Assembly: GCA_015680685.1 (NCBI GenBank)
Contig: MNCI01003111.1
Location: 311,065 to 375,064 of the forward strand
DNA length: 64,000 nt
Direction: 5' to 3'
Source: Gnetum montanum
Lineage: Eukaryota; Streptophyta; Gnetopsida; Gnetales; Gnetaceae
The position numbers and the translations under genes were made by a program. The first letter of the stretch is position 1. Each line of letters starts with the position of its first letter. Below, one piece after another: positions 47,923-58,634 of the stretch. Below the pieces are notes generated by a model. That model had not been told where the DNA came from. It was given only the letters and a program-made list of their open reading frames with translations, and made no database searches.

Positions 47923-48796
47923 CTGCCAAAGTGTCAAATGCGAGAGTAATTAGACAGATACTAAGTTTGATGCGATAAGTGTTGAATGAATAATGTTTAG
48001 TTTAGTGTACAGGAAGTGACGTGACATTGCTGCGTAAAGGTAACTGAATTTTAAAGTTTGCGAACAGCGTGTAATTAATGAGACCTGATTACAAGGAGAT
48101 AAGCTACAGTAGTTTAAGGTCGTTTCGAACCGTAATGCGTGCGATATCTGGCACAATTAATGTCTTGATCCTCGGGTTCCAGCTCATACTGACACCAACA
48201 TTTGGGTAAGTCTCGCTGACATCGGGTATCAAGTCAATTAAATTTTGCATATAAGTAAGCAGCTTTTTGGTAAGAACGGGCTGTTAGCTTTCGCGAATTT
48301 GAATTTCTAACTGTTACAAAGCGAGAGGAAGAGGAGAAGAAGATTGGAGCACATAGTTTGCAAAGACGTGAAAGTGTGAAACTGTGAAGGTTTTGAAATT
48401 ATGACAATGGCACCTAAAGTGAAATGGAAGAACGCGAAATTGACTAAAATCGACGAGGTGCAAGAGAATCTGCAGCGCGCTTCGCAGGCGGTGGTCGAAG
48501 TGAGGGACCCTTCACCTTTGAATCGGTAGGCCATTCCTTGCGTATTTTTGTTGTTTTAGTAGTGTTTATTCCTATAGCGTTGTTCGCGTAAATGAGGGTT
48601 TTAGACTATGGACCTCGCGTTAAGACGAGAGTTTAATGGGGTACATCTATCGCCGTTGTCGGGGACAAACCTTGCGCTGTTGCAAGGGTTTAGGCGATTT
48701 CGGCATGAATAGCTAAGAGTAATTTGTAGGTTTTCAATATTTAAACATGCAAATGTGAATCTAGACATTGATCTATTTATTGTGTTTTCTGTATAG

Positions 48797-49640
48797 TGTT
48801 ATGCTAAGACCTATCTTAATTGTCTTAGATATCGTTGGGGTTTTATGCTGCATAAACCCAATCGTGCCTAATGTCCCTCCCCCGCAAACTCGGTTGCATG
48901 GCAAGGCCATATGGTTTCGAAAGGGCGCGCTGGAGTTTCTGCAGTTTTTACTGTTTAACTACAACATTATTATATGGTCTAACTTGTCAGGAGATATTGC
49001 TAGTGCCATTTTGGAACACCTATTAGTGGGTTCCGCACAGGGAATTCTGGCTTTCTTGACAGACGGGGCCATCGATACTGGTCGTCCCCAGGACCAAAAA
49101 ATTAGCGCCCGAGGTTTGAGGTGCTTAGGCTAGATCTGGGAAATGTCCCAGTTTAGTTGCTACCACGCATACAACACTTTGTTCGTGGCCCGCCATGTCT
49201 CGACCTACTTCCAGAACCCACCAGGCACATTGTACTATTCAAGCGGGTAAGCAGTTTTGTTGGCTATATTGTCATTATATGTCTATTATCTGAGTTTTGT
49301 AAAACATAAGATGAGCCTATCTAGTATGGTACAGGTTTTTTATCCATGAGAACAGGTTGGTAGGCGATGGTGATACTTTGTCATGGACCGAAACGACGAT
49401 AAAGGCGTTTACCTCGACTAGCAACGTACGTGCTGGTGTGATGGGGTAGATCGGCTTCGACATTCATGAGTACCCCACCCGCTATGCTGACGCTTTCAAG
49501 AATTGCCAGAATCTTGGGTGGCTACATGACGATTGGACCTTGGATCCGCCCCTTACTGTTGCGGACGTGCATAGGAAACTTACTCCATTTCCTTTGCCAT
49601 TTGGACCTAGTAAAACTGCTGCGTATTCTATTGTTACGTG
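48797..49640 (+). pseudogene. FCP1/NIF-like HAD phosphatase domain of the antisense gene, catalytic residues lost
   Basis: Exons 2-3. RPILIVLDIVGVLCCINP sits where the HAD family has the nucleophile motif DxDG; the first D remains and the second is V. Then WFRKGALEFLQFLLFNYNII, IWSNLSGDIASAILEHLL (the 'GVWSS' strand region) and, after TAG 49131, YNTLFVARHVSTYFQNPPGT, where plant FCP1-like proteins carry a DDSP/DDH-type acidic pair, here AR. FCP1-like enzymes dephosphorylate phospho-Ser/Thr, notably the RNA polymerase II tail. With both acidic sites changed the domain could not be catalytic even without the stops. Confidence 0.72.
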
Positions 49641-51356
49641 GTGTAATTGTGAATTGTGAATGTTGCGGGTAATAGTGTTTATGTTTGACCTATGTCTTAC
49701 AATGTTCAGTCAGGGAATCCTGGGAGATTACCCTTACAATTTCCGGCCGCGAGGTGAATACCCTCCTCTTCTGCTACGGCGACATCAAGGATGCACAACG
49801 TTGGCTTGGCCACACGACGGCCCCAGTTACGGTGGTCACCAAGATACGAGAAGCGAAGCTAATGCATTTATTTTTAGCCGTGACCCCTAATGTCCCTGCC
49901 AGTGAAATGTTAACCTTGGTCAACTCCTTCAGCGAAAGGGCGAAGCGTTTTTGCACGCGCATGCATCACGTACATGTAAATTTTGACATTGACGCTTAGC
50001 TCTTTGAAGATCTTTTCGACATCCCCTCTAACGGCCTTCCCATAGAGGAGAAGGCGAAGAGGAGTCTCTCCTTTCAGGAGTGGCTGGAGGAGTGGGTAGG
50101 GGTCAAGAAGGAGCCTAAAGGGATCCCTTGTGAAAGGATCCAACTAGAAATCGCCAAGACAGTTTATCCCCTTTTCCGAGCTCGGGCTTTTCCCAAAACA
50201 CTCTCACAGGGGAGGTTCTTTTCCATAGAGCAGACCCGTATTATGTGGGAGGTTATCGAAGAAGGGACCCAGTTCAATTAGGCAAGCTATTTTGTTGAGG
50301 GGCTACACACTGAGATGATCAGGCTTCGCAAGAAGCTCGAATCTCGTTTCAACGTGCATTACGCCTTCTTCATAGCCTGTCTTCGGCGTTTTGCTGAATT
50401 TTTGGTCATCCAAAGGAATGGGGGATGAGTGCAGCAAGACCGAGACCAGCTATCCAGACGTTGGATTACCCACATTTTCAGCACTACCTGTGGACAAGAT
50501 CCCCCGGAAGGGATTGGGGACTCTCTGTCTATAACGACCAGAGATTTGGCAGTGTCTCGAATGCGAGGCCCCGACAGTGTAGGCGGGATAATGCCTACTT
50601 ACACTGGCGATGCCTCACAAGGGAAAAATTTGGCGGTAGAAATTATAGAACCTTCAGCTCGTCGTAAAAGGCTTCGTATAACCGAGGCCTCTGCGGAGCC
50701 TGGGAGTGGCACAGGTCGAACAATGGAAGTCAGAGTTCAGCGGAGTAAACCTCCGCCTAGTAAGCGTGGAAGAAATTTATTGAAAGTTATATTATGCAAT
50801 GTTTATTTAGGATATTTTGAATTGTATTAAGCGTATTATGTGATATGACCAAAAAAAGTTATGGAGTAGCTGACCCCTGAAACAGGGGCAATGATATTAA
50901 GTCACGGGGAAGGGGCCCCAGTTTTAGAAGAAGAGGCCCCAGCTGTTAAGGTGAGCCATGCACAGATTCTTGTCCGTGAGGAGGCCCCAGCTGTTGGGAC
51001 AAGCGACGCAGAGACTCTTGTGCGTGAAGAGAGGGAGGAGGTAGAAGATGTTGGCGGGCTCCCCACTGTTACTGGTAGAGGTAATGAACGTGTTGGAAAC
51101 TTTGAAGAGTTCTGTTAATAATTAGAGTTTCTAACTTGACTACGCTACAGGAGAAGAGGATACGTCCACATCTGCCGCTATGAGCAGAGCATGGAGAGAC
51201 TTTCCTGACAAGTTCGCCTTCATGGAAGGCATTGTCAGCGATATGATCGAGCGCCTCGAGCACATCGATCCTGAAGCTGGTACGCTGTAGCTATAATAGG
51301 TTTATTTTATTACACAGTGGTAATGTGTCATAGATATTGATAATGTTTATTGTTAG

Positions 51357-52174
51357 GAGCTTGCCTTCAATGGGACCCAACGGAGCCCATTGATTTGGAC
51401 ACAGTGGAGCCTCCATCTAATGGGGCAGTCGTGCCACGCCACATTTATGAAGAGATGTGTAAATGTGCGTTACGCTCGACTCGCTCCTTATGGGAGAGTA
51501 AGGGTGTAAATGAAAACCTCTGGAAAAGGGTGCAGACGTTAGAGAAGAAGAATGAGTCTTTGACCAAAGAGGTCAGAGACCTAAAGTCGCGATGCGAGTT
51601 CCTACAGGCGTGGGAAACGGGTGACGAGGACTGGCGTATCGCTATTATTGACTACTCCCGTTATTGGACCGCAATCAAGAACAACATGCAAACCAGTCGG
51701 GCGTTGGTGGAGCAGCGGTTGCAGATAGAGCTATTAGCTCAGAAAAGCCAAGACTGGAGGGATTACTGCGCAAGTGTGCAAGAATGGGGGCAGAAGGAAA
51801 AGGACCAAAAACATTTGTATAAGCGAGAAAGTATCGCTTATCGTCAACATTATCATGATTCTGCCGTTGAAGCCCAATCCTTGCGAGTCTTCCTGGATGT
51901 CATTGGGGCATCCGAAGCCTTCAAGAAGTTTCAAGAGCAGGTGACTGTAAGTGCATCCCCGGAAAGGGAGGTGACTCTCCCCAGGGGCCAAACTACCGTC
52001 CCTACTTTCTTCCTTGACCCGCCTAGCTGGACTAGCGTGGAGAAAGGGAAGGTGAAGGCTGGAGCTGCTCTAGGAGATGGAGTGTGGTCTGACCTGACTG
52101 AGAATGAAATCATGGAGTGCCTATGGGCCAGCTTGGAAAAGCTTCCCTTTGCTGTGGAAGCAAGGCCATCGCGA
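51357..52174 (+). CDS. Exon 7 of the antisense gene, 272 uninterrupted codons, coiled-coil-like
   Basis: The longest open stretch on the plus strand: the frame runs 51350-52417 without a stop, longer than its likely exon. Residues such as ESKGVNENLWKRVQTLEKKN and ESLTKEVRDLKSRCEFLQAW suggest a coiled coil (about residues 40-90), followed by charged helices (QRLQIELLAQ, EWGQKEKDQKHLYKRES) and a Ser/Pro-containing end with FFLDPPSW. Acceptor GTTAG|GAGCTT and donor CGA|GTAAGC are good matches. I recognise no named domain. Its openness contrasts with exons 2-4, which hold all five stops. Confidence 0.65.
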
Positions 52175-52676
52175 GTAAGCTTAATCATGACTAAGTCTAA
52201 ATTTTCTGATTGTGTTGTCAAGTTTTATCTTGCTAATATGTTCTCTATATCTAGGTACCAGAAGAGGATAGAGAAGGCATGCCAGCTGAGGAGCAAGTAC
52301 AAGAAGAGGGGCGTAGTGATGAAGAGTGTCCTCCTGTGGAGCCGGTGCAAGAGCAAGGACCTCATGAAGAGGGGATTCTTAATGAAGGAATACTTTCCAG
52401 AAGAAAAGGCCCACTAGAGGACGATTTATTAGGTCTAGAACCAGACTTGAGAGATACTGGTGATAGTGGCATCAGAGGAGATGCGTAATTGTGGTTTACG
52501 CATGGTTTTATTGATTGGAGTCAACAATGGTTGTGTAGATGACTAAAAGACTAGCCATAAGATTTTGTGACGATTTTAAATGTTATTTATTTTTTATCTT
52601 TTGTGTTTTTATCTGCAAAGCGTAAGTATAGTTGTTAACGATTTTGCTTAAGTTATGTTGCGACGGAATGGAATTG

Positions 52677-52830
52677 GTAGTTTAAGGCCATAGTGGGCCG
52701 TCACTAGTTTTAGGCCATTACGGGCCATGGCTAGTTTTTAGCCATTGCAGGCCCCCATGGGAGTTTGCGTAATCTGGAAACTAGTTTTAGGCCATTGCGG
52801 GCCCTGGCTAGTTTTAGGCCATTGCGGGCC
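52677..52830. repeat. Second stem-loop minisatellite (AGTTTTA-GGCC-N6-GGCC), five units
   Basis: TAGTTTTA followed by GGCC, a 6-base loop (ATTGCG, ATTACG or ATAGTG), and GGCC again, at about 52678, 52704, 52730, 52781 and 52808. Same leader and geometry as the minisatellite at 45019-45510 but with a different, self-complementary stem. It lies just beyond the stop of the antisense gene. Confidence 0.85.
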
Positions 52831-52839
52831 ACTTTGTGT

Positions 52840-53060
52840 AATATAGAGAGCATAATTGATGGTAATGTATTTTTCTACGTAATTGGACTAAAGTGATCAA
52901 AAGGCGTAAATAGCGTACATAAAAGAAATGTAATAGCGTAAGGAATGGCAAGCGTAAACATTGAAAATTTTTGTAGCGTAAATATGTATTGGATGAAAAT
53001 AGACTGCTAAATGTAAACAGCGATAATTGGTAAAAACATAATAATGCACGCAAATGCCAT
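52840..53060. other. Spacer with clustered GCGTAA words
   Basis: AT-rich spacer between the plus-strand gene and the protease end. It contains GCGTAAAT, AGCGTACA, AGCGTAAG, AGCGTAAAC, AGCGTAAATA within about 85 bp (52904-52988). The same word dominates the LTR U3 hairpins. No gene seen. Confidence 0.5.
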
Positions 53061-54043
53061 TCAGTTCAACCGCTAATTTGGAATTGTTTCTTAATGGCCT
53101 TTACGTTCAGTGTTGCATAAGGGCGGAGGGATTTATAGTCTGACTTCTCCATGCCACCATCCTGAAATGGCAGGTTGGCCCAGGCTAGACTGTCATCATT
53201 GGTTTCGGTTTGTTGAGGGATTTGGAGATGGGTCTGATCATCTGATGTTTCTATCTCTGAACCCCGTTCTTCTTCAATGTTGTTGATAGTCCTGGGGGTG
53301 GTTTCATCACTGCGTATTATGACCTCCCCTCCTGCATAGGGTAGGTGTATTTCCTGATGTATCGATAATGAAACTACCCTTAGCTAGGCTAACCAGGACC
53401 TCTCTAAGATCAAGTTGAACCCAGGCATCTCCTCGATGACTAGGAATGTGGCATCCGTTGGGAATTGATCTCCTGCCACAAACTCGATACTCACCGTCCC
53501 CTTAACCTGAACCCTCGCTCCATTGAACGACTTTATGCATGTTGTCGTCGTGGGAATGATCTGGTCGACCAAACCCAACCTATCCATGATGGGATAAGGA
53601 ATGACATTTGTAGCTGCACCGTCATCCACGTGTACCCTCCAAATCAGGTACTGATCGACCCGAATGGTGATGAACATGGGTTCAGTTGTCACCTGACCTT
53701 TCTCAGGATCATCTTTGATGGACTCATCATGAAAGGTCAGCGAGTTAGGCTTAGGTTGCTCAGCTTCGGAAGGAAACATGACAACGTGTATCGCTTCTTC
53801 CTCTGCTGGTAAGCTTTTGTCCACAGGTATGGATGTCAGCATGCAGACCATAGCCTCACGGTGTTCTTGGGATGTCATGAGAAGGTCATAGAGGCTCAGC
53901 ATTGTATTTCTCTGTTTCAGAGCCTGTTTGACCTGCGTAAATGCATCAAGGAGGTTCCTCTCTTGGCTAGGTTGTTTATTCCCCTTGTCTTCTTCCATTC
54001 GTCCCAAGAGACGAATCTCCCGAGGTCGAATGATGTCAGTCAA
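53061..54043 (-). pseudogene. Element B aspartic protease and PR-RT linker
   Basis: The frame open over 54043-53384 (219 codons) has a Glu/Lys-rich start, then VHVDDGAATNVIPYPIMDRL (active site; the usual DxG(A/S)S appears as DDGAAT), VKGTVSIEFVAG and MPGFNLILERSWLA (family I-L-G-R-P/S-W-L). After one stop the linker stays readable to about 53061. The frame begins at a TTG that overlaps the gag stop, in the -1 frame relative to gag. Confidence 0.88.
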
Positions 54044-56810
54044 GGGGTATTCTTTTTCTCGTCAAGAGGAGGTGGCTGCGTTTCTACACCTTTATCCTGC
54101 CTCTGAGGTACAGGCGAAGGCACAGAGGCCAGGGGCCTAGGCTTAGGGAAGCCGAGCATAAAGTTGCCTTTTGTAGCGTTAACAGATGTGTCCTCTCCCT
54201 TTTGTTTGTCAGGTGATGGTTGGCGGTTTTGGTTAGAGGCCTGCCCCTGGGTGAGAGGATTAGCTGGTGGTTTTGGCACCCTGAGAATGAAAGGCACCCT
54301 AGGCATGGACGCGGATGAGGCCACGGCTTTGCTATTATTACGTGGGTGAGTGGCATTCGGAGAAGGTGCCCGAATGATGAAGGGTGGCCTTGAGACACCA
54401 CTGGCTGTCAATGAAAGGTTTTCCCCCCTTGGTGAGCTGGTATGTACACGCAAAACAAAAGGTTGTTTAGGTGGTACTGTCCTCTCACTATCCATACTCA
54501 CCACATTGATTGTATATGGTGCATTGTTTGCATTCAACGGATCCTTATACACGTGCAATGCTTGGTTTTCTAGACGCATCGAACTACTGCCGTCCAGTTT
54601 CAAATGACCGTCATCGATCATGCGTTGAATGTTGTCCTTCAATGCCCAGTAGTAATCTGTGTCGTGACCACACAACTGGTGGTAGTCATAGAAACAGTCC
54701 AGCCTGAAAGATTTCGGAACTAGTGGTTTGTTAGGTAAGGCTAAAGAAGGATTCTTCAGCAGTTCACAGTGACATCTATGACGCTTCAGAGCCTCTTCGG
54801 ATACCCTTTTGGGTTGAATATATCCTGCCCCTAACAATTTTTTCAATAGTTCTGAGTGTTTTACAGGCAGGGTTGTATACTTTGAGCGATCTTTACACTC
54901 AAAGTTTGGTTTTGGCTAGGGGGGTCCTCAGGTGCAACTGTGTCCTAGCTGGTGCTACCGGAACTAGTCGTGGTCTTAGGAGGCACCGTATGTGCCTTCT
55001 TGTTCTTGTTCTTTGTGCCCTCAGCCAGCGCAGCTATTATCGTTGTCGTTGCTTTACCTTTGTCCTTGCCTTTGTTGTGAGCATTTTTGTAGGCGACATA
55101 CGCCGGGTCTTTGCTAGCCTCCGCAGCATCTTGGATGCTTCTAGTTTTGGCAGAGGCCTAGTGTAGGGAGTTAGGGGAAAGATAATACAGCTTTGACTTG
55201 ATAAAGTCATTGACTGCTCCTTTGAAGATAGCCAGTAAGTGTGGCTCCGCAATTGGCTCACGGATTTCATTCAAAGTAGCACTCCAGCACTGTATAAACT
55301 TCTGGACTGGTTCGAGAGGGTCTTGTTTCACTCCCATGAGTTGATCTAACGTGAATTCTAGCTTTAAGTTGTATTTAAAGCGAGTCACGAATTGTGTCAG
55401 AAGCTCTTCCAAGGTTGAAATGGAAGAGCGTGGGAGGGCTCGATACCAATCTAGAGCTTTCCCTGTCAGAGACATAGCAAAGACGCGGATAATCGTGTGA
55501 GGCCACTGTTGCAACAACAAGGATTCGGATCTGAAGGTGACTAAGTGAGCGTTAGGATCCCCCTCCCCATTATACTTGGTAAAATGAGGTAAGGACATTC
55601 CTGGTGGCAACGACAACATAGGGACTGCTGGACTAATAGGATCATCCTGGTAGAAGTCCATGATCTGTATAGTATCTGAGATAGCGGTCTTAAGATGCCT
55701 AACCTCCTCAGTGAGGGTTTGAATAAGTAAAAAGGCTTGGTCCAGACCTGTTGATGGAGGTGTCTGTGTAGGAGGAGGAGGGGGCTGACCTGGAAAAGCT
55801 GTGCCTGGCAGTGGAAATGGTGGGATGGTTTGGCCGGTAGATGGTGGGGCAGGGATTCCTGCAGGCAGGGGTGCTTGTGAAGACCACCACCCACCAGTTT
55901 GGGAAGAGAGATTAGCCGCCGTCGGCTATGTGGGATAAGGATAGGGATATTGCGAGACCATCTGCGGAATATGCATTGTCGGTGCCACCGAGGGTTGCAC
56001 ACCATATACCACAGGCTGTTGGACAAGTATCTGTGGCTGCACGACGGCGGTGATATGTTGGGTTGGGGGGAGCAGAAGTGATAAAGTCTGCATCGGGCGA
56101 GTTGTAGATGTGGGATGAGGCTGGATTTGAGGGATGAAATGGGCCGTGGTGGACGCTGGAACAACCGACGGAATGCTGAGCACACGTGGTGATGAAACCG
56201 CCCCCATGTTATTGTGGGGTATTTGCACTTGTAGCCCAAATGGCTGGGCAGTGGCATGCGGAATGACAGGGATGTGCGTCTGTGTGGTCATGGCTGGATT
56301 AAGAGGGGTGGCTTCTCCACTGAGAGGGAATAATGGATTGATGTAAGTATGGGGACTAAGAGTGTGATATGAATGTTCAGACTGGGCTGCAAATTCATCA
56401 TCTTCTTCCTCCCCATTCTGGGGTTCCATCATAGCCCGTGTAGCCTGGCTCTTAGCCATGACTAACTGTGTTATAATTTCATGGTGATGGTCTGTTAAAG
56501 GGATAATGTCATAAGCTGTTGGGGTGAAATCCTGACCCCCTCGATGGATCATCTCGAAATTTCGTTTCGCCTCGATTTCGACTCGGGTAAGGGCAAGCTT
56601 CGCTTGGATCTTGACGCAGATGAAGTTGTATTCCTCAGGGGTCACGACAGTGAATACTGGGTCTTTGCCCTGCAGTCTCAATGATCGACGCGATGGTCCT
56701 TGAGGTCCTGCTGCACCAGAAGCTGGTCTGGTGACAGCGACAGGGTTCACAGATGTGGCACCCAAATCAGCAGCGACCATGGCGGTTGTGGTTGTGTAAA
56801 ATGAATCCAT
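54040..56810 (-). pseudogene. Element B gag
   Basis: ATG at 56810, reading MDSFYTTTTAMVAADLG. N-terminal part to ~56400; long Pro/Gln/His-rich region (56400-55670); gag core over 55661-55158 (LPHFTKYNGEGDPNAHLVTF, TGKALDWYRALPRSSISTLE, PLEPVQKFIQCW); after a TAG the same frame continues through a Lys/Asn-rich linker to KKLLGAGYIQPKR and the Cys/His segment CFYDYHQLCGHDTDYYWALK (54700-54640), a Zn-knuckle-like motif typical of Tat gag; then a Pro-rich tail with repeated PFxLR. Only a few stops. Structural particle protein. Confidence 0.9.
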
Positions 56811-57042
56811 TGATCAAGTATATTAATCGACAATAAACGACTAGATCTAAAAGAAAACACGATGGAAAAAGAAGATCGCGGTTAGGCTTTCTACCCTGCA
56901 GGATCCCAAAGGAATCGTTAAAGTAACCGATCTACACCACACAAGTTTTTGTAAACTTCCCTAGAGGTATTACGTTTACGTTTCGGAGATGCGGGTACAG
57001 ATCGCTTACAGGGCTACCCGTAAAAATACGAATCGAAGCCAA
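56811..57042. other. Element B leader
   Basis: Short untranslated leader between the primer-binding site and the gag ATG (minus strand). I see no upstream open frame of note. Confidence 0.6.
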
Positions 57043-57061
57043 GGCCCTCCTTCTAGCACCA
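57043..57061 (-). other. Element B primer-binding site
   Basis: Minus-strand TGGTGCTAGAAGGAGGGCC, six bases inside the 5' LTR end. It starts with TGG as expected for a tRNA CCA end. I do not assign the tRNA. Confidence 0.7.
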
Positions 57062-57067
57062 GAAAAC

Positions 57068-58629
57068 TGTAACGATGGAAAATATCGGCAACTAGAATAC
57101 CAAACAAAATCCATGTATACAGCCTTAACCACGGATCCGTGCGAGGGTTGTGCTGGAGAAAACGAATCTGTAGTGTCCTGAACGGTCTTGTCGATCAGAT
57201 ACGGACTTACTAAATCAGTAAACCGATGGGGATTATGAATATTTCGTGGAAAGATTTGATTCAACCAGTCACGAAATGAGAGAAAAATGATGTGGATAAA
57301 TTGTAATGATGATAACGTTAACACAGCAAAAGGAATCAGACACGAGAGAAACGCGTGATTTCAAGATCTATGCTTTGACCCGGAAAAATGAGTATTTTGT
57401 ATACCAAATTACACTGGGGAGACCCCGATTATGTTGTGTGAAACAAGCACAAAATAACAAGAAAGCTGTCTAAGCAGAAGTACAGAATGGAGTCCGATCT
57501 ACCTCGTAGGCCAGAGATGGGATGCAAGGAAGGTCAAGTTCTGACGTCTATCGATCAACTGCTTCTGATCAATAGAGCTCGCAAACCGTGCCAGATGATC
57601 TCTTGATCTCTGATCTGCTCCTTTTTCCTTGGGTAGTCTCTACTCGGAACTGCCAATGATCACCAATGGAGAAAGTTGTGTCTTCGCCAAAGGGCCTATC
57701 GCTCCTGCTGCCAATGCTCAAGCAAAATGTTTCTTGCCTCTGCTAAAAGATAGTGCTGCCAAAAGATTGCCAAAATGATGCTCTTTTTCTTTATCTCTCT
57801 GTGTGTCTTCGTGTCTTTTTTCTTCGCCAATTGGGATATTTATAAGTTTGACAATGTGTGGAGAAGGCATGGCTGTGATGACACGTGTTTCAAACTTTTC
57901 AAAAGATCGTTGACTTGATCATCCTTGTGTTGAAATTCGTGACTATGCACAATACGCGCATCTGCGTATTGTGCGTATGAATAATAAATGTGGATCAGGC
58001 ATGTCTCAGTTGATTTTGGGCTACATTACGCTCGTATGCATTGCGTCGCATGCAAGAGTGTAATAAAGCACAAAAGTAATGGACTCAAGTTGCTTTACGC
58101 TCGTTCACGCTGCCAAGTGTAGTGAAGTGTAAACAATGATTAACTTGGCAATGAATTACGCTGACGTACGCTGCGTTGCGTAAAGAGAGTAAGGTGATCA
58201 ATCTGCAAGAAAGAGAAAAGAGTTGATCTATTGCACTTCCTTTGGACTCTCTTTGACATTTTCGAAGCTCATTACGCTGCCTTGCGTAGCAGAGCGTAAA
58301 TCTACTCTTGGACAAAAGACTTAGCAGAATACACGAGAGATCGCATATTACGCTGCTTAGGCCTTAGGCTTCGCCAAATTTGCTGAAGTAAACCGCCTTC
58401 TAATATCATACTATGTTCCGCTGAGCGTCATTACGCTATGTTGCGTACTATAGTGTGAAGACAGAAAACATAGTACGATAGGAAATCTGCAAAAGGAAAC
58501 CGCAGTCTTGATTCCGCGCGCCTCTTTACCATGCCTTGCCTTGTCCTCCTTTCTGGAATTCTATCATGTACTTTTGCCTAAATCGTGAATCTTTGCCTGA
58601 GGCCGACTCACAATTCGCACAGTGTTTCA
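57068..58629 (-). repeat. Element B right LTR (5' LTR), 1562 bp
   Basis: TGTAACGATGG...GTGTTTCA. The minus-strand TATA box TTATAAATATC is at 57835-57845, with the TTACGCT hairpins upstream. It contains 57396-57518, absent from the left LTR; that segment includes ACACTGGGGAGACCCCGA, a stem GGGG-A-GACCCC-like fold. It is flanked by GAAGC. Confidence 0.95.
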
Positions 58630-58634
58630 GAAGC
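58630..58634. repeat. Target-site duplication GAAGC, right of element B
   Basis: Directly follows the LTR end CA at 58629 and matches 42416-42420 exactly. Confidence 0.92.

Larger units (their letters stand above)
48401..52488 (+). pseudogene. Eight-exon FCP1-fusion accessory gene, antisense within element B
   Basis: Predicted exons: 48401-48525, 48797-49246, 49335-49640, 49714-50759, 50886-51080, 51151-51279, 51357-52174, 52255-52488 (TAA). All introns are GT-AG, the phases agree (2,2,2,1,1,1,0) and the total is exactly 1101 codons. Order: basic MAPK start, FCP1-like phosphatase domain (exons 2-3), a globular part with weak likeness to plant 'transposon protein' domains (exon 4), an acidic repeat (REEAPAV...LVREE, exon 5), a helical linker (exon 6), a coiled-coil-like Glu/Lys/Arg-rich exon (exon 7) and an acidic tail. 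Premature stops: TAG 49131, TAG 49447, TAG 49997, TAG 50279, TGA 50426, all explicable by C-to-T or G-to-A. A TATA-like CATATAAGTA lies near 48247. Exon 3's end is the least certain. Confidence 0.75.
42421..58629 (-). mobile_element. Element B: Tat/Ogre-like LTR retrotransposon with an antisense gene and no integrase
   Basis: 16.2 kb. Minus-strand order from the right: 5' LTR, primer-binding site, gag, protease, [plus-strand gene 48401-52488], RT, RNase H, second archaeal-type RNase H, minisatellite, 3' untranslated region, polypurine tract, 3' LTR. Dual RNase H and a large PR-RT interval are features of the Tat/Ogre lineage. The GC-richer, CpG-retaining sequence and few stops make it the youngest insertion in the window. 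Confidence 0.93.

Noticed and set aside
55541-56257. 238-codon minus frame
   Set aside because: Alternative frame of the Pro/Gln/His-rich gag region of B; low-complexity codons open several frames at once.
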